DNA of 64,000 nucleotides from Rhizobium sp. Root483D2. GTDB taxonomy: Bacteria > Pseudomonadota > Alphaproteobacteria > Rhizobiales > Rhizobiaceae. The DNA lies in contig NZ_LMFB01000039.1 in assembly GCF_001426685.1 (NCBI RefSeq), positions 121,512-185,511 on the forward strand, given 5' to 3'. A program made the position numbers and the translations under genes. Shown one piece after another: positions 52,034 through 61,225 of the stretch. The notes beneath the pieces were generated by a model. That model was not told the DNA's origin and searched no databases. It saw only the letters and a program-made list of their open reading frames with translations. Position 1 is the stretch's first letter. The number at the start of each line of letters is the position of its first letter.

Positions 52034-52291
52034 ATGATCTCCGCCATCTCGTCCAGCCAGTTCCTTGCGCCTGATGACTTGTCTCTCCTGCAAACCGTTC
52101 TTGAGGCATGGTGTTTGGAGAATTCGGTGCCCCTCGATGATCGGGCTGCTCAAGAGGTGGCGGCCGGTCTGATTCACTGGTATCAGGACAACGGTTCCGA
52201 CAAAAGCGGACTTAAAGCACACATCATCGATGCAGCTTCGCTATCGCCGGAACTACAGCGCCTGGTCGAAACGCTCTCAGACGCAGAATGA
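52034..52291 (+). CDS. Small hypothetical protein
   Basis: An 85-residue acidic helical protein (FLAPDDLSLLQTVLEAWCLE, then AAQEVAAGLIHWYQDNGSDK). AAGGG 6 bases before ATG 52034 supports it. I recall similar short rhizobial proteins without known function. Confidence 0.65.
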   Translation: MISAISSSQFLAPDDLSLLQTVLEAWCLENSVPLDDRAAQEVAAGLIHWYQDNGSDKSGLKAHIIDAASLSPELQRLVETLSDAE

Positions 52292-52470
52292 ATCCACCTA
52301 CCGCATCGCCATCGGGCTATTATGATGCGCTCTTCATGAGCATTTTGCAGCTGTGAAGTTAAAGAGAGCAAAGCACCGGGACTCCAAGCTCCGCCGCCGG
52401 GATGCCGAAAATGCCGTCCAACAGGAATGCCAGCCGCTGAAAGGAGGACCTATTTCTTATCTGTCCTCAT

Positions 52471-53511
52471 TCAAAGCGTCTTGAGCAATCTCAACAACGC
52501 AACGATCTCCAGTGGGGTGCCGCGCTTAAATGCGATGTAAGTCGCCATTTCCTCACCGTGGAAACGTTGCTTGAACGCAGCTTGGCCTTGTAGGTTAAAA
52601 ATTTTCTCGTTGATGCGTTTGGAGCGATATGCCCTTTCAAAGGATGCGCGCCAAATACGGCTCTCAGCAAAGCCGCTTTTGCCGATGGCAGCCAATGGCG
52701 AAAGCCCGAAAGTTACGATGGTCCGGCCTTCCTCCCTGAACCGGTCGGCCGCGAACTTGGTGAGGCCGATTTCCGCATGCGGTGTCGTTCCGGTAAGCTT
52801 TCGCTTGAAGGCGGCCGTGTAACCGATGACGATGCCGTCGCGGAAGATGGGGTCAAAGTCAAGAATCGCGGTCGGCTGGCCGTCTGGATTGATGATGAGG
52901 AAACGCCGCATGTGCAGCGTGATTTGGGGAAGAAATGGGCGATTCAAAAACCGCATCTCTCGTCGCCTAACTATGCGGCCGTTGCGCCAATTTGCAGAGA
53001 TTTGCTTAATCTGCTCGGCATCAGCGATTGTGCCATCGCATTCAACGATCCGATAGTTTCTTTTTAAAAGCCACTTCTCCGAATAGCGGACTGTCTCGTT
53101 TCTTTTCCCGCCGAAAGAATGGCCGGTTAACGACAGTTTTGTGTCAACGCCCATGTGGTTGATACGATATCCAAGGCCGGCCAAGACTGTCGCCGTCTCA
53201 TGCCCGATCTGGACGAAGCAGGGCCGGTTCGTTAATGCTACGAAACGCCTGATATAGTCTGGTCTCAAATCGATATGTGCAACTGGATCGCCCAGGACAA
53301 AGGTGTGTCCCATCTTTGTCGCATAGGCGATATAACCCTCTGCGTCACCAAAATATTTCAAATCCGGCTGAACTGCTGTCGAGTAAGCAAGTGAAAAGTC
53401 GCCATATTGACGACAGAGTTCAAGCTTGGTCGCTTCGTCGGGAGCAAACGCGGCGGTCTTTGGAAGGCTCGCATCTAGGAGCGCGTCCAGCATTTTACGG
53501 AGGCTTATCAT
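52471..53511 (-). CDS. DUF2156 (GNAT-like, lysyltransferase C-terminal-type) protein
   Basis: A 346-residue soluble protein with the tandem GNAT-like fold found at the C-terminus of MprF/LpiA lysyl-phosphatidylglycerol synthases: FSLAYSTAVQPDLKYFGDAE, FVLGDPVAH, GYRINHMGVDTKLSLTGHSF and the C-terminal FNLQGQAAFKQRFHGE. The membrane flippase half is absent. It may transfer an aminoacyl or acyl group to a lipid or polymer. ATG 53511 is chosen; a TTG at 53613 would add 34 residues. It diverges from the FAD monooxygenase at 53655. Confidence 0.8.
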   Translation of the reverse strand: MISLRKMLDALLDASLPKTAAFAPDEATKLELCRQYGDFSLAYSTAVQPDLKYFGDAEGYIAYATKMGHTFVLGDPVAHIDLRPDYIRRFVALTNRPCFVQIGHETATVLAGLGYRINHMGVDTKLSLTGHSFGGKRNETVRYSEKWLLKRNYRIVECDGTIADAEQIKQISANWRNGRIVRRREMRFLNRPFLPQITLHMRRFLIINPDGQPTAILDFDPIFRDGIVIGYTAAFKRKLTGTTPHAEIGLTKFAADRFREEGRTIVTFGLSPLAAIGKSGFAESRIWRASFERAYRSKRINEKIFNLQGQAAFKQRFHGEEMATYIAFKRGTPLEIVALLRLLKTL

Positions 53512-53654
53512 GCACTGCTGTTCCCGTAAGACCAAAGTTCGTGTATTTGCGTTGCACAGCAAACGAACCCTGATGCCGCGCGGTCCTTTTATTGTATCAT
53601 TGACAGCTAACAAACGGTTTGAACAGCCGTGGCCTCGACGCTGTGTGGAATGAC

Positions 53655-54806
53655 ATGAATTTGGACGACAAAATACATGACGCGGTTGTGATCGGGGCTG
53701 GGCTGGCTGGTTTGACGACCGCTTTAATGCTCAAGAAACGAGGGTTGGATCCGCTTTTGCTCGATAAAGATCAGCAAGTGGGCGCTTCTTGGTCGCGACG
53801 GCACCCACGTCTCACGCTTAACACCCATCGTGATCTCTCGTCGCTACCAGGATTGAGGTATCCGCCAGGCACGGCTGCATTTCCGAAAAGAGATGACGTT
53901 GTATCGCATATAGAGGAGTTTGCCCGCCTACATGCTTTCAAGATCAGCTTTAGCGTCGAGGTTATCTCGATCACCCAGTCCAGCGGCCACTTTAGAATTA
54001 AGACCAGTCTCGGAGAAATCTCCGCCAAGAACGTCGTCATGGCCACAGGCAGAGATGTGCAGCCGGTCATTCCTGCATGGAAGGGTCTCGAACTCTACCG
54101 AGGGAAGGTTATTCATGCCGCAAATTTCGGGGATGCTCGAGAGTACGCCAGCTGCAGCATCCTGGTTATCGGAGGCGGCAACTCAGGTTTCGATATTCTC
54201 AATCACCTGAGCCGCGTGGACACCGGGCCGCTGTGGTTTTCGGTGCGGCGCGGACCCTCGATCCTCCCAAGGCGGTTCGGACGTTTCGCGGTTCACCGTC
54301 TCTCACCGGTCATGGCGCGACTGCCGACTGTTGTTGTGGATCAATTCATCGCGTTAACCCAATTTATTGCGTTCGGCAAGCTCCAGCTGCTCGGCTTCCC
54401 ACCAAGCAAAGCCGACGCTGCGACAAGGCTTCAACGCGAACATGTCGCCATCCCGGTTGATGATGGAACAGTAGCGGCGATACGAAAAGGTAGAGTAACC
54501 GTCGTGCCGGAGGTAATTGAATTCAAATCACATGGAGTTGTGCTCGCCAATGGAAGTGAAGTTAGACCCGATATCGTCATCGCTGCTTCAGGCTACGGAT
54601 CAATGCTTCCCTCTTTGCTCGGTTCGCTTCCGGTCTTGGGTGACAATGGATCGCCGCCCAACCTTAAAGGCAAGGTGGTTGGGGACGTTGCAGGCTTATG
54701 GTTTACGGGTATGACGCCGACACTGACCAGTTTTTTCATGCAAACCAGGCGGGAGGCGGTTCTTATCGCGAATGGTATCGCCTCATCGATACGTGTGTTC
54801 AGTTGA
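53655..54806 (+). CDS. Flavin-containing monooxygenase-like oxidoreductase
   Basis: A 383-residue FAD/NADPH enzyme: AVVIGAGLAGLTTALML (FAD), VGASWSRRHPRLTLNTHRDL typical of YUC/Baeyer-Villiger-type flavin monooxygenases, and a second GGGNSGFDILNHL motif (NADPH). It ends with GLWFTGMTPTLTSFFMQTRR. Substrates in the family include amines, indole-3-pyruvate and ketones. ATG 53655 is preferred to TTG 53619, although neither has a strong ribosome site. The divergent DUF2156 gene may share regulation. Confidence 0.85.
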   Translation: MNLDDKIHDAVVIGAGLAGLTTALMLKKRGLDPLLLDKDQQVGASWSRRHPRLTLNTHRDLSSLPGLRYPPGTAAFPKRDDVVSHIEEFARLHAFKISFSVEVISITQSSGHFRIKTSLGEISAKNVVMATGRDVQPVIPAWKGLELYRGKVIHAANFGDAREYASCSILVIGGGNSGFDILNHLSRVDTGPLWFSVRRGPSILPRRFGRFAVHRLSPVMARLPTVVVDQFIALTQFIAFGKLQLLGFPPSKADAATRLQREHVAIPVDDGTVAAIRKGRVTVVPEVIEFKSHGVVLANGSEVRPDIVIAASGYGSMLPSLLGSLPVLGDNGSPPNLKGKVVGDVAGLWFTGMTPTLTSFFMQTRREAVLIANGIASSIRVFS

Positions 54807-54878
54807 AGGTCAAAGGTAACATGCACCAGCCGCTGCGAGACGTTTGCAGGAAACCTTCTCCCTGCGCTTGGGGGAAGC

Positions 54879-55976
54879 TTATTTCATCAAACCGGCTGCA
54901 CGCAACGCATCCTCAATCGTCTTTTGAATCCGGTTCGTTGGGCCGGACGGCGACGCTGGCGTGGTAATAGATATGGACGGACTGGGTTGATCCAAATGGA
55001 GATCTTGCTCCTTTCGTCTGTCGAACGATGCGACCAATCCCCAGGACCGGGCGATACGGAGGGTAGAGGAAATCCCGACATCGAGCATATAGGGCGCACT
55101 CTTACCATAACCGGACCTCGGATCGATTGGTGTGCCATGTCCCATCTCATTAATGCTGTAATGCTCGATAACATCCCTTCCGTCGGACGATTTCCATGCT
55201 TGACGGATATGGCCATCAACCGTCTCGATGAGATCGGCCTTCTGAGGCACCTCATGAACGCCGCGCCATTGATCAATTATGGACCCCGCATTGGACGGAA
55301 CGACGGTTACGTCCCGCGTCCCTTGCCATACCGAAATCGCCGGCCATGGCCCCTTATGCACTGATGCGTTGCGCAGAAGAGATTGCAGCGTCTTTGCGTC
55401 GGGAGTGCCATGACCCCGCATCCGGTCAAACGCCTCTGGAATTGTTGTTGCCGTGCCATATGGAAGGCCCGCGATTATTGCGCCTCCGGCGAACACTTCG
55501 GGGTATGTTGCGAGCATCACGTTCGCCATGGCACCGCCTGCTGACAAGCCGGTGATGAAAATTCGGCTGCGGTCGATATTGTAGCGGAGCGCAGCAGCCT
55601 CGATCATCTGGCGGATCGATGCGGCTTCTCCCCGATCGCGCCCGGTGTCGCCAGGGACAAACCAATTGAAGCAGGTGTTGGCATTGTTGCTCCGGGTCTG
55701 TTGAGGGAACAAAACCGCAAAGCCGTAGTCGTCTGCCAGTCGTGACCATCCAGAGCCATGATCGTAGACGCTGGCAGTCTGGGTACATCCATGAAGGACG
55801 ACGACAAGTGCGGATTGGGGCTGCAATCTCGCTGGAATGTGTGCAAGCGCCTCCAATCCACCAGGGTCGGCGCCGAAAGGCCCAATGTCCGCCAATACGT
55901 GGTCAGGGACGTGTGTTTGGCCATGTGACCCGCGCAATTTACTTAACCGTGCGATTGTATCGGAAATGGATCGCAT
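54879..55976 (-). CDS. PHB depolymerase-like esterase (LpqC/feruloyl-esterase type)
   Basis: A 365-residue alpha/beta hydrolase of the esterase_phb family. Oxyanion region VVVLHGCTQTASVYD, nucleophile GLSAGGAMA (Ser of GxSxG), Asp in WQGTRDVTVVP and His in NEMGHGTPID complete the triad. No clear signal peptide follows the start at 55976 (GAGGGAG upstream), so it may act on intracellular polyhydroxybutyrate or on esters. A longer frame to 56306 adds 110 residues of poor quality. The C-terminus has a Pro/Ser/Thr-rich tail. Confidence 0.88.
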   Translation of the reverse strand: MRSISDTIARLSKLRGSHGQTHVPDHVLADIGPFGADPGGLEALAHIPARLQPQSALVVVLHGCTQTASVYDHGSGWSRLADDYGFAVLFPQQTRSNNANTCFNWFVPGDTGRDRGEAASIRQMIEAAALRYNIDRSRIFITGLSAGGAMANVMLATYPEVFAGGAIIAGLPYGTATTIPEAFDRMRGHGTPDAKTLQSLLRNASVHKGPWPAISVWQGTRDVTVVPSNAGSIIDQWRGVHEVPQKADLIETVDGHIRQAWKSSDGRDVIEHYSINEMGHGTPIDPRSGYGKSAPYMLDVGISSTLRIARSWGLVASFDRRKEQDLHLDQPSPSISITTPASPSGPTNRIQKTIEDALRAAGLMK

Positions 55977-56318
55977 CTTAGGTCTCCCTCGCGGCTGGGG
56001 ACGACTGCCACGTGTCTGCTCAACGCGGGATAGGCCAGATTGTTGCTGCACTGCACAAGAATATTGTAAGAGCGTTCTCGCATTCTTTCGGTCGTTAAAT
56101 GCTGTACCGGCCCAACGCCTTGAATCGCCTGGCGATATCGTCATAGATGTACTGTTTAGCGAAACAATAGCGACAGGAGGGATCAATGGTTTGTCATCAG
56201 CAACTCGGACCTTTACGCAAGCCTCCCTTTTGCACTTCGACAGGGCTTCAGCGCGGACGGTCAATAAGTTCCATGAGAGGATCCACCGCCAAAACGGTGG
56301 ATCCAAGGAATTGGTCGT
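55977..56318 (-). other. 342-base gap between two minus-strand genes
   Basis: No gene is supported. It holds the ferritin-like gene's terminator hairpin at 56279-56304 and presumably the esterase promoter. Confidence 0.45.
56279..56304 (-). terminator. Hairpin terminator after the ferritin-like gene
   Basis: GGATCCACCG (56279-56288) pairs exactly with CGGTGGATCC (56295-56304) around a 6-base loop, 15 bases beyond the stop of the minus-strand gene. No long T-run. Confidence 0.6.
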
Positions 56319-56813
56319 TCAGCCTTCGGCTTTCTGATTGACAACAGATGTCGCGATGGAGGTCAGCGCCAGATCGGTGGCCTGCTCTTCATCGAGGGTC
56401 GTCTGAAGCAGTCCTGCGGCATCGTTCAAGCCCAACTCAAGCGCCCAGGTTCGGAGAGTGCCGTATCGCGACATCTCATAGTGTTCGACCGCTTGAGCTG
56501 CGGCGAGAAGGCCCGCATCCAGGGCAGGGGAGCCTTCGTATTCCTCCATGATTTCCGCGCCTTCGTCTGTGATGCCGAGAATTGCGTCACACGTCTTGGC
56601 TTCCAGCTCCTCACCGATGATCTCAAAGACCTGCTCGAGGCGCTCGACATGAACCTTTGTTTCAGCAAGGTGTTTTGTGAAAGCGTCCTTGAGCTGCACA
56701 CTTGTGGCAGCCTCTTCCATTTTGGGAAGCGTCTCAACAATCTTCTGTTCGGCGAAGTAAACGTCTTTAAGGGTGTCCAGAAATAGATCTCGGAGTTTTT
56801 TTGCTTCGGCCAC
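56319..56813 (-). CDS. YciE/DUF892 ferritin-like protein
   Basis: A 164-residue four-helix protein starting VAEAKKLRDLFLDTLKDVYF, the family hallmark, then AEQKIVETLPKMEEAA, KHLAETKVHVERLEQVFEII and VEHYEMSRYGTLRTWALELG with Glu/His metal ligands. Members form dimeric di-iron proteins and are commonly induced by osmotic or general stress. GTG 56813 gives the family start; a longer frame to 56957 is unlikely. The next gene downstream is the esterase. Confidence 0.9.
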   Translation of the reverse strand: MAEAKKLRDLFLDTLKDVYFAEQKIVETLPKMEEAATSVQLKDAFTKHLAETKVHVERLEQVFEIIGEELEAKTCDAILGITDEGAEIMEEYEGSPALDAGLLAAAQAVEHYEMSRYGTLRTWALELGLNDAAGLLQTTLDEEQATDLALTSIATSVVNQKAEG

Positions 56814-57380
56814 TGGAATTTCCGTTCTTTGGTTGAGGCCACCGGCACAATGCGAGCGGCTGGTAATTGCAAGATGTCGCGAGCAGAAACATCGAATATC
56901 CAAGAAACCTTGTTGCGGGCGGCGCTTGCCGATGATGCAGCCCCCACCCTGGATCATGGAAGAGGTTGATTGGTACAGGAGCCGTCTTGACCTTGGTTCC
57001 TCGCGCTCACGTGTTTGTGATGCATCTGAACTGAAAGTCAGCGCATTGGTTCCATCGAAGCTTTACAGCTTCCGCGGCTGCGGCCAAGCAAGCGCTAATC
57101 CATCACGGATCCTCGGAGGCACAGGCGTCGGTCTTGCCACAGGTTTCCTTGATAGAGTGAGGGCTGAGATCGCAGCCATTGGCCCTTTGGCAATGCCGGA
57201 ACTACATGCGGCAAGTCTGGGGCTAAGGGCAGGGATTGTCGGGGTAGCGGACTTGGCGATCACAAAAAAGTGAAAATACTCGAATGAAAACAATACTTTA
57301 GCTGAATTGAGTGAGAGGGCCAACGGTTCAATCCCGTCAAAGCAGCTGCGGCTTTAGCCGATAGCCAATAAAACAGAATG
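56814..57380. other. 567-base gap
   Basis: Open frames exist on both strands (to 166 codons) but none resembles a family or has a good ribosome site. It contains a weak EcfG-like GGAAC-N16-AGTT on the minus strand (57053-57029), more than 200 bases from the ferritin-like gene, which is probably chance. Confidence 0.4.
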
Positions 57381-58142
57381 TCAGACTACGGCTTCACCAC
57401 CATCAACCACCAAGATTTGGCCGGTCATGTAGGATGAACGGTTCGACACAAGAAAGAGGATCGACTCGGCTATTTCATCGACCTGGGCCCATCGTCCCAT
57501 CGGCACTCTTTCGCGCACGTAGGCTTCGATCGCATCGCGCCCGCCCATCTGGGCGATGAAGGGGCCGTTGAATGGCGTATCGACCCAGCCAGGGCAGAGC
57601 GCGTTCACACGGATGCCGAACCGCGCGTAGTCGCCAGCCATCTGCCGGGTCATGGCGATGACGGCGTGCTTGGTGGTTGTGTACGCAATCATCTCGCGGT
57701 CGTAGAGCACACCTGAGGAGGAGGATGTATTTAGGATGACGCCGGAGCCTTGCGCCCTCATCGCCGGCATAGCGAAGCGGGCGGCCATGAAGTGGGCCCG
57801 GACATTCAAGCACCAGGACCGATCGAAACCGTCAACTTCGACCTGTTCCAGGTCGCCGGCAATCTGCGCACCGGCATGATTGTGAAGAATGTCGATGTGG
57901 CCATGGCGCCGCAGCACGGCGCCAATGCCGGCCTCCAGCGATATGTCGTCGGTGACGTCTAGGATCAGGCTCTCGGCGCTGCCGCCGGCGTCGCGGATCA
58001 TCGATACCGTCTCGGCGGCACCCGGAGCACTACGGTCAGCAACGGCAACGTGGGCGCCTTCCCTGGCCATGATGATCGCACCTGCCCGGCCGATGCCGGA
58101 GCCGGCGCCGGTGACGATGGCCACCCGGTCTTTCAAGATCAT
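57381..58142 (-). CDS. Short-chain dehydrogenase/reductase
   Basis: A 253-residue classical SDR: GAGSGIGRAGAI cofactor loop, HNHAGAQIAG, serines in LNTSSSSGVLYD and catalytic YTTTK (YxxxK), end SYMTGQILVVDGGEA. It is the last gene of the polyamine-type importer operon, three bases after the permease, so its substrate is likely derived from the imported compound. Confidence 0.92.
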   Translation of the reverse strand: MILKDRVAIVTGAGSGIGRAGAIIMAREGAHVAVADRSAPGAAETVSMIRDAGGSAESLILDVTDDISLEAGIGAVLRRHGHIDILHNHAGAQIAGDLEQVEVDGFDRSWCLNVRAHFMAARFAMPAMRAQGSGVILNTSSSSGVLYDREMIAYTTTKHAVIAMTRQMAGDYARFGIRVNALCPGWVDTPFNGPFIAQMGGRDAIEAYVRERVPMGRWAQVDEIAESILFLVSNRSSYMTGQILVVDGGEAVV

Positions 58143-58145
58143 GGT

Positions 58146-58970
58146 CTACTCCCCGGCCTGCGCTTTTGTTGTCTTGTCCCGCATCAGCACACGGGCAATG
58201 AGGATGAGCAGAAGTGAGGCGACCAGCACCATTGTGGCGATCGCGTTGATTTCCGGCGTCACGCCACGGCGGATCGATGCGAAGACATAGATCGGCAGCG
58301 TTGTCTTCGAGCCGGCGACGAAGAAGGCGACGATGAAATCGTCGAACGAGAAGGTGAAGGCGAGCAGAAAGCCGGCGAGGATCGAAGGCAGGATCTGCGG
58401 CAGCACGATCTGGCGGAACGTGGTGAAGGGCGTGGCATAGAGATCACTTGAGGCCTCGACGATATCGTGGCCGAGACTGGCAATGCGGGCCTTCACGATC
58501 ATGGTAACGAGCGCCAGCGAGAACAGGCCATGCGCTGCGATAATCGAGCCATAGCCGAGGCCGAATTGCGGTGGCTTTTCGCCGGGCCAAATCGAAACCA
58601 ATGCCGGATTGAGGAAGGAGAAGACCTCAACCAGCGCCACCAGCGTGGCAATGCCGATGACGACGCCGGGAACAACAATGGCTGCGGCAAACAACCCGTC
58701 GAAGACGGCGCGAACACGGCTGCTCAGTCGCTGCATGCCGAGCGCTGCCATCGTGCCGAAAACCGCTGCCAGCACCGCGCTTGTGAAGGCTATCATCAGG
58801 CTGTTTTGCAGGGCGGTGATCAGGAACGTGTTCCCGAGTGCCTTGCCGTACCAGATGGTCGAGAAGCCGGTGAACTCACTGGCATTGCGGCCGGCGTTGA
58901 ACGAGAATAGCACCACTAGCGCGATCGGCGCGTAGAGGAAGAGGTAGACGAAGGTAACGAGCGCGCGCAT
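58146..58970 (-). CDS. ABC permease, PotC/YdcV type
   Basis: A 274-residue permease with six or so membrane segments, beginning ALVTFVYLFLYAPIALVVLF and carrying DIVEASSDLYATPFTTFRQI as the EAA loop, followed by FTFSFDDFIVAFFVAG, a hallmark of spermidine/putrescine-type permeases. The ATG at 58970 overlaps the previous stop. A fused 541-codon frame beginning at 59771 runs in another frame of the upstream gene and is rejected. Confidence 0.92.
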   Translation of the reverse strand: MRALVTFVYLFLYAPIALVVLFSFNAGRNASEFTGFSTIWYGKALGNTFLITALQNSLMIAFTSAVLAAVFGTMAALGMQRLSSRVRAVFDGLFAAAIVVPGVVIGIATLVALVEVFSFLNPALVSIWPGEKPPQFGLGYGSIIAAHGLFSLALVTMIVKARIASLGHDIVEASSDLYATPFTTFRQIVLPQILPSILAGFLLAFTFSFDDFIVAFFVAGSKTTLPIYVFASIRRGVTPEINAIATMVLVASLLLILIARVLMRDKTTKAQAGE

Positions 58971-59836
58971 CAGACGAGATCCACCTGTCTGGAGCCGGAG
59001 ACTTTCCAGGCGATGCGCATGGCAACACTGAGGACGATGACCACCACGACGACCAGCGTCACCGCGATCGCCGAACCGAACGGCCAGTTGCGCGATTGCA
59101 GAAAGAGATCGACCAACGCATTGCCGATGAAGAACACCTTGCCGCCGCCAAGAAGCTGCGGGATCAGGTACTCGCCAAGCAGGAGAATGGTCACCAGCGC
59201 CACGCCGGTCATGACGCCGGGAAGCGAAAGCGGCAGGGTGACACTCAGAAAGGTCGAGACCGGCTTGGCGCCGAGATCGGCGGAGGCTTCGAGCAGCCGG
59301 CGGTCGAGCTTTTCGAGGCTGACATAGATCGGCATAATCATCAGCGGCAGGTAGCCATAAACGATGCCTAGCAGCACGGCGCCGGGCGTGTTGAGCAAGC
59401 GTACATCCTCGATGCCGATCATGCCAAGCAGATTGGGGATGCCGCGCGAGCCAAGGATATACATCCAGGCATAGGTGCGCACGAGCAGGCTTGTCCAGAA
59501 GGGAACGACCGACAGAGAGACGAGCACGAGCCGGTATTTCGGATTGGATTTGATCGCCAGATAATAGGCGACGGGATAGGCAACGATCAGGCAGAGAAAG
59601 GCACCGACCGGCGCGATCATCAGGGTGTTCCAGAACGCGGCCGCGCGGGAGGGAAGATTGACGAACTGGGCAAAGGTGAATGCCGCCCGATAGCCGCCCT
59701 CCGGCGCCCGCTCGCCAAAGGCGAAGACCACCATGGCCATGAACGGCAGGACGAGAAAGACAAACAGCCACAGGCCGGCCGGCGCTACCAGCGCGGCGGT
59801 CGTCAGCTGTCGTTTTCTTTCCGGGGTTAGGGCCAT
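58970..59836 (-). CDS. ABC permease, PotB/YdcU type
   Basis: A 288-residue permease: LFVFLVLPFMAMVVFAFGER first helix, VPFWTSLLVRTYAWMYILG (conserved in PotB) and EASADLGAKPVSTFLSVTLP as the EAA loop. It forms the channel with the PotC-type protein and overlaps that gene by one base in the stop/start. Confidence 0.92.
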   Translation of the reverse strand: MALTPERKRQLTTAALVAPAGLWLFVFLVLPFMAMVVFAFGERAPEGGYRAAFTFAQFVNLPSRAAAFWNTLMIAPVGAFLCLIVAYPVAYYLAIKSNPKYRLVLVSLSVVPFWTSLLVRTYAWMYILGSRGIPNLLGMIGIEDVRLLNTPGAVLLGIVYGYLPLMIMPIYVSLEKLDRRLLEASADLGAKPVSTFLSVTLPLSLPGVMTGVALVTILLLGEYLIPQLLGGGKVFFIGNALVDLFLQSRNWPFGSAIAVTLVVVVVIVLSVAMRIAWKVSGSRQVDLV

Positions 59837-59905
59837 GGCGTTTTTCGACTTTCGGGATGTGTCTTTGGTGTCGGTTATATGAATTGGATGTCAGCTGCGA
59901 ACTGC

Positions 59906-60018
59906 CACTTCTCGCCAGTAGGGAGAAGTGCAGAACGCAGGGATTCGATGAGGGGCGACGGTGTAGCCGGAGCCACGCTTCGTGTTTAGATAGTGGCCTT
60001 ATCCCCGCTGGGGAGAAG
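59906..60018. repeat. RIME-like rhizobial intergenic mosaic element
   Basis: Two short palindromes, CACTTCT...AGAAGTG (59906-59930) and CTTATCCCC...GGGGAGAAG (59998-60018), flank a spacer containing GATGAGGGGCGACGG. This is the layout I recall for RIME elements of Rhizobium and Sinorhizobium. It sits in the 187-base gap between the binding-protein and permease genes inside the operon and would form stable RNA hairpins. Confidence 0.65.
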
Positions 60019-60023
60019 AGAAA

Positions 60024-61184
60024 TCAAGCCGACTTGAAGCGGGCCATCACTTCCGCGCGGGCCGGGTCGGTCAGTGTAACGGCAGCGCCGAATTCAAGCT
60101 TGGTCAGCGACGCTTCGTCCGGATAAACGATCTTGTTCGACGTGACGTCGCCCGGCAGCAGGGCGAGCACGCGGCTGTCGGTCGTCGGCGCGCCGTTGGC
60201 GATGTGCTCCTTGACGGCATTTGCCGGCGTCATCAGGTAGTCGAGCAGGGCGTAGCCCGCCGGCTTGTTGGCGGCGCTCTTCGGGATGGCGTAAAAATCG
60301 GTCCAGATCTCGCCGCCGTCGGTGCCGAGGATATAGGCGATCTCCGGCATGTCGCGGTTGAGCTGAGCACCGTCATTGGTCCAGCACATAGTCATCCACG
60401 CGTCGGCCGCGCGCATGCCGGGCTGGTAGTCGCTACTGATGCCGTAGAGATGCGGCTTGACTTTGATCAGCAGTTCCTCGGCTTTGGCCAGTTCCTCCGG
60501 CTTGATCGAGTTGAAGGAATAGCCAAGCGAGACGAGCGCGCTGCCGATCGTGGTCAGCTGGTAGTCGTGGACCATGGCGCGGTTGTCAGCTTCCGTCATG
60601 GCAACTTCGAAGAAGTCCTTCCAAGAGGTGATCTTGGTCTTGATCTTAGAAGTATTGACGGCCATGCCGGTCGTGCCCCAGTTCTTCGGCAGGGCATAGG
60701 TCGTGCCCTCGACGGCGCCTTCGGAGGTGAAGCGGACGGATTCCGAGGCCTGTGAAAAGGCCGGCAGCTTCGACATGTCGAGTGGGTCGATCAGGCCGAG
60801 TTTGACATAGGTCGAGATAGTATAGTTGGTCGGGACGAACAGGTCCCAGCCGGTGCCGCCGGCTTGAAGCTTGGCGAGCATTTCCTCGTTCGAGCCGAAT
60901 ACGTTGACTTCGATAGCAACGCCAGTCGCAGCCGTGAAGGCCTCGAAGGTTGCCGGGTCGTGGTAGTTCGGCCAGGTGGCGAGCGACATGGTCGTGCCGA
61001 GGTCTTCGGCATAGGCGGCGGAATTGAACAAACCAGGCTGGCGGGCCAGCACCGTAGCCGCAAGGCCAAGGCCAGTGACGCCGAGGAAGTGGCGGCGGGT
61101 AACCGAGCCGCGCTTCAGGCGCATCCATTCATCGGTGAGGATTTCGGCAGTGATCGGGGCATTTTCTCTGTACCACTTTGTCAT
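60024..61184 (-). CDS. Periplasmic binding protein, PotD/polyamine type, Tat-exported
   Basis: A 386-residue binding protein. A long polar leader precedes the twin-arginine motif SVTRRHFLGVTG (residues ~28-39) and a hydrophobic stretch, so it is exported folded by Tat. The mature part has LATWPNYHDPATFEAFTAAT, WDLFVPTNYTISTYVKLGLI and TDFYAIPKSAANKPAGYAL, typical of PotD/PotF-like proteins. The ligand may be a polyamine, an opine or another small charged compound. Confidence 0.9.
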   Translation of the reverse strand: MTKWYRENAPITAEILTDEWMRLKRGSVTRRHFLGVTGLGLAATVLARQPGLFNSAAYAEDLGTTMSLATWPNYHDPATFEAFTAATGVAIEVNVFGSNEEMLAKLQAGGTGWDLFVPTNYTISTYVKLGLIDPLDMSKLPAFSQASESVRFTSEGAVEGTTYALPKNWGTTGMAVNTSKIKTKITSWKDFFEVAMTEADNRAMVHDYQLTTIGSALVSLGYSFNSIKPEELAKAEELLIKVKPHLYGISSDYQPGMRAADAWMTMCWTNDGAQLNRDMPEIAYILGTDGGEIWTDFYAIPKSAANKPAGYALLDYLMTPANAVKEHIANGAPTTDSRVLALLPGDVTSNKIVYPDEASLTKLEFGAAVTLTDPARAEVMARFKSA

Positions 61185-61225
61185 GACTGTGTTCCCTTTT
61201 TTGTCTTGACGTGTACGGCCGTTCC

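Noticed and set aside
57029..57053. GGAAC-N16-AGTT on the minus strand as an EcfG promoter of the YciE-type gene
   Set aside because: It is more than 200 bases from the start codon and the -10 box is poor; chance is likely.
56773..57273. A 166-codon plus-strand frame upstream of the ferritin-like gene
   Set aside because: Its start lies antisense within the ferritin-like gene, and its composition (Arg/Ser/Pro/Gly-rich) is not protein-like.
58146..59771. A 541-codon open frame suggesting a fused permease
   Set aside because: Its first half overlaps the PotB-type gene in another frame and has arginine/serine-rich nonsense composition; the true start is 58970.
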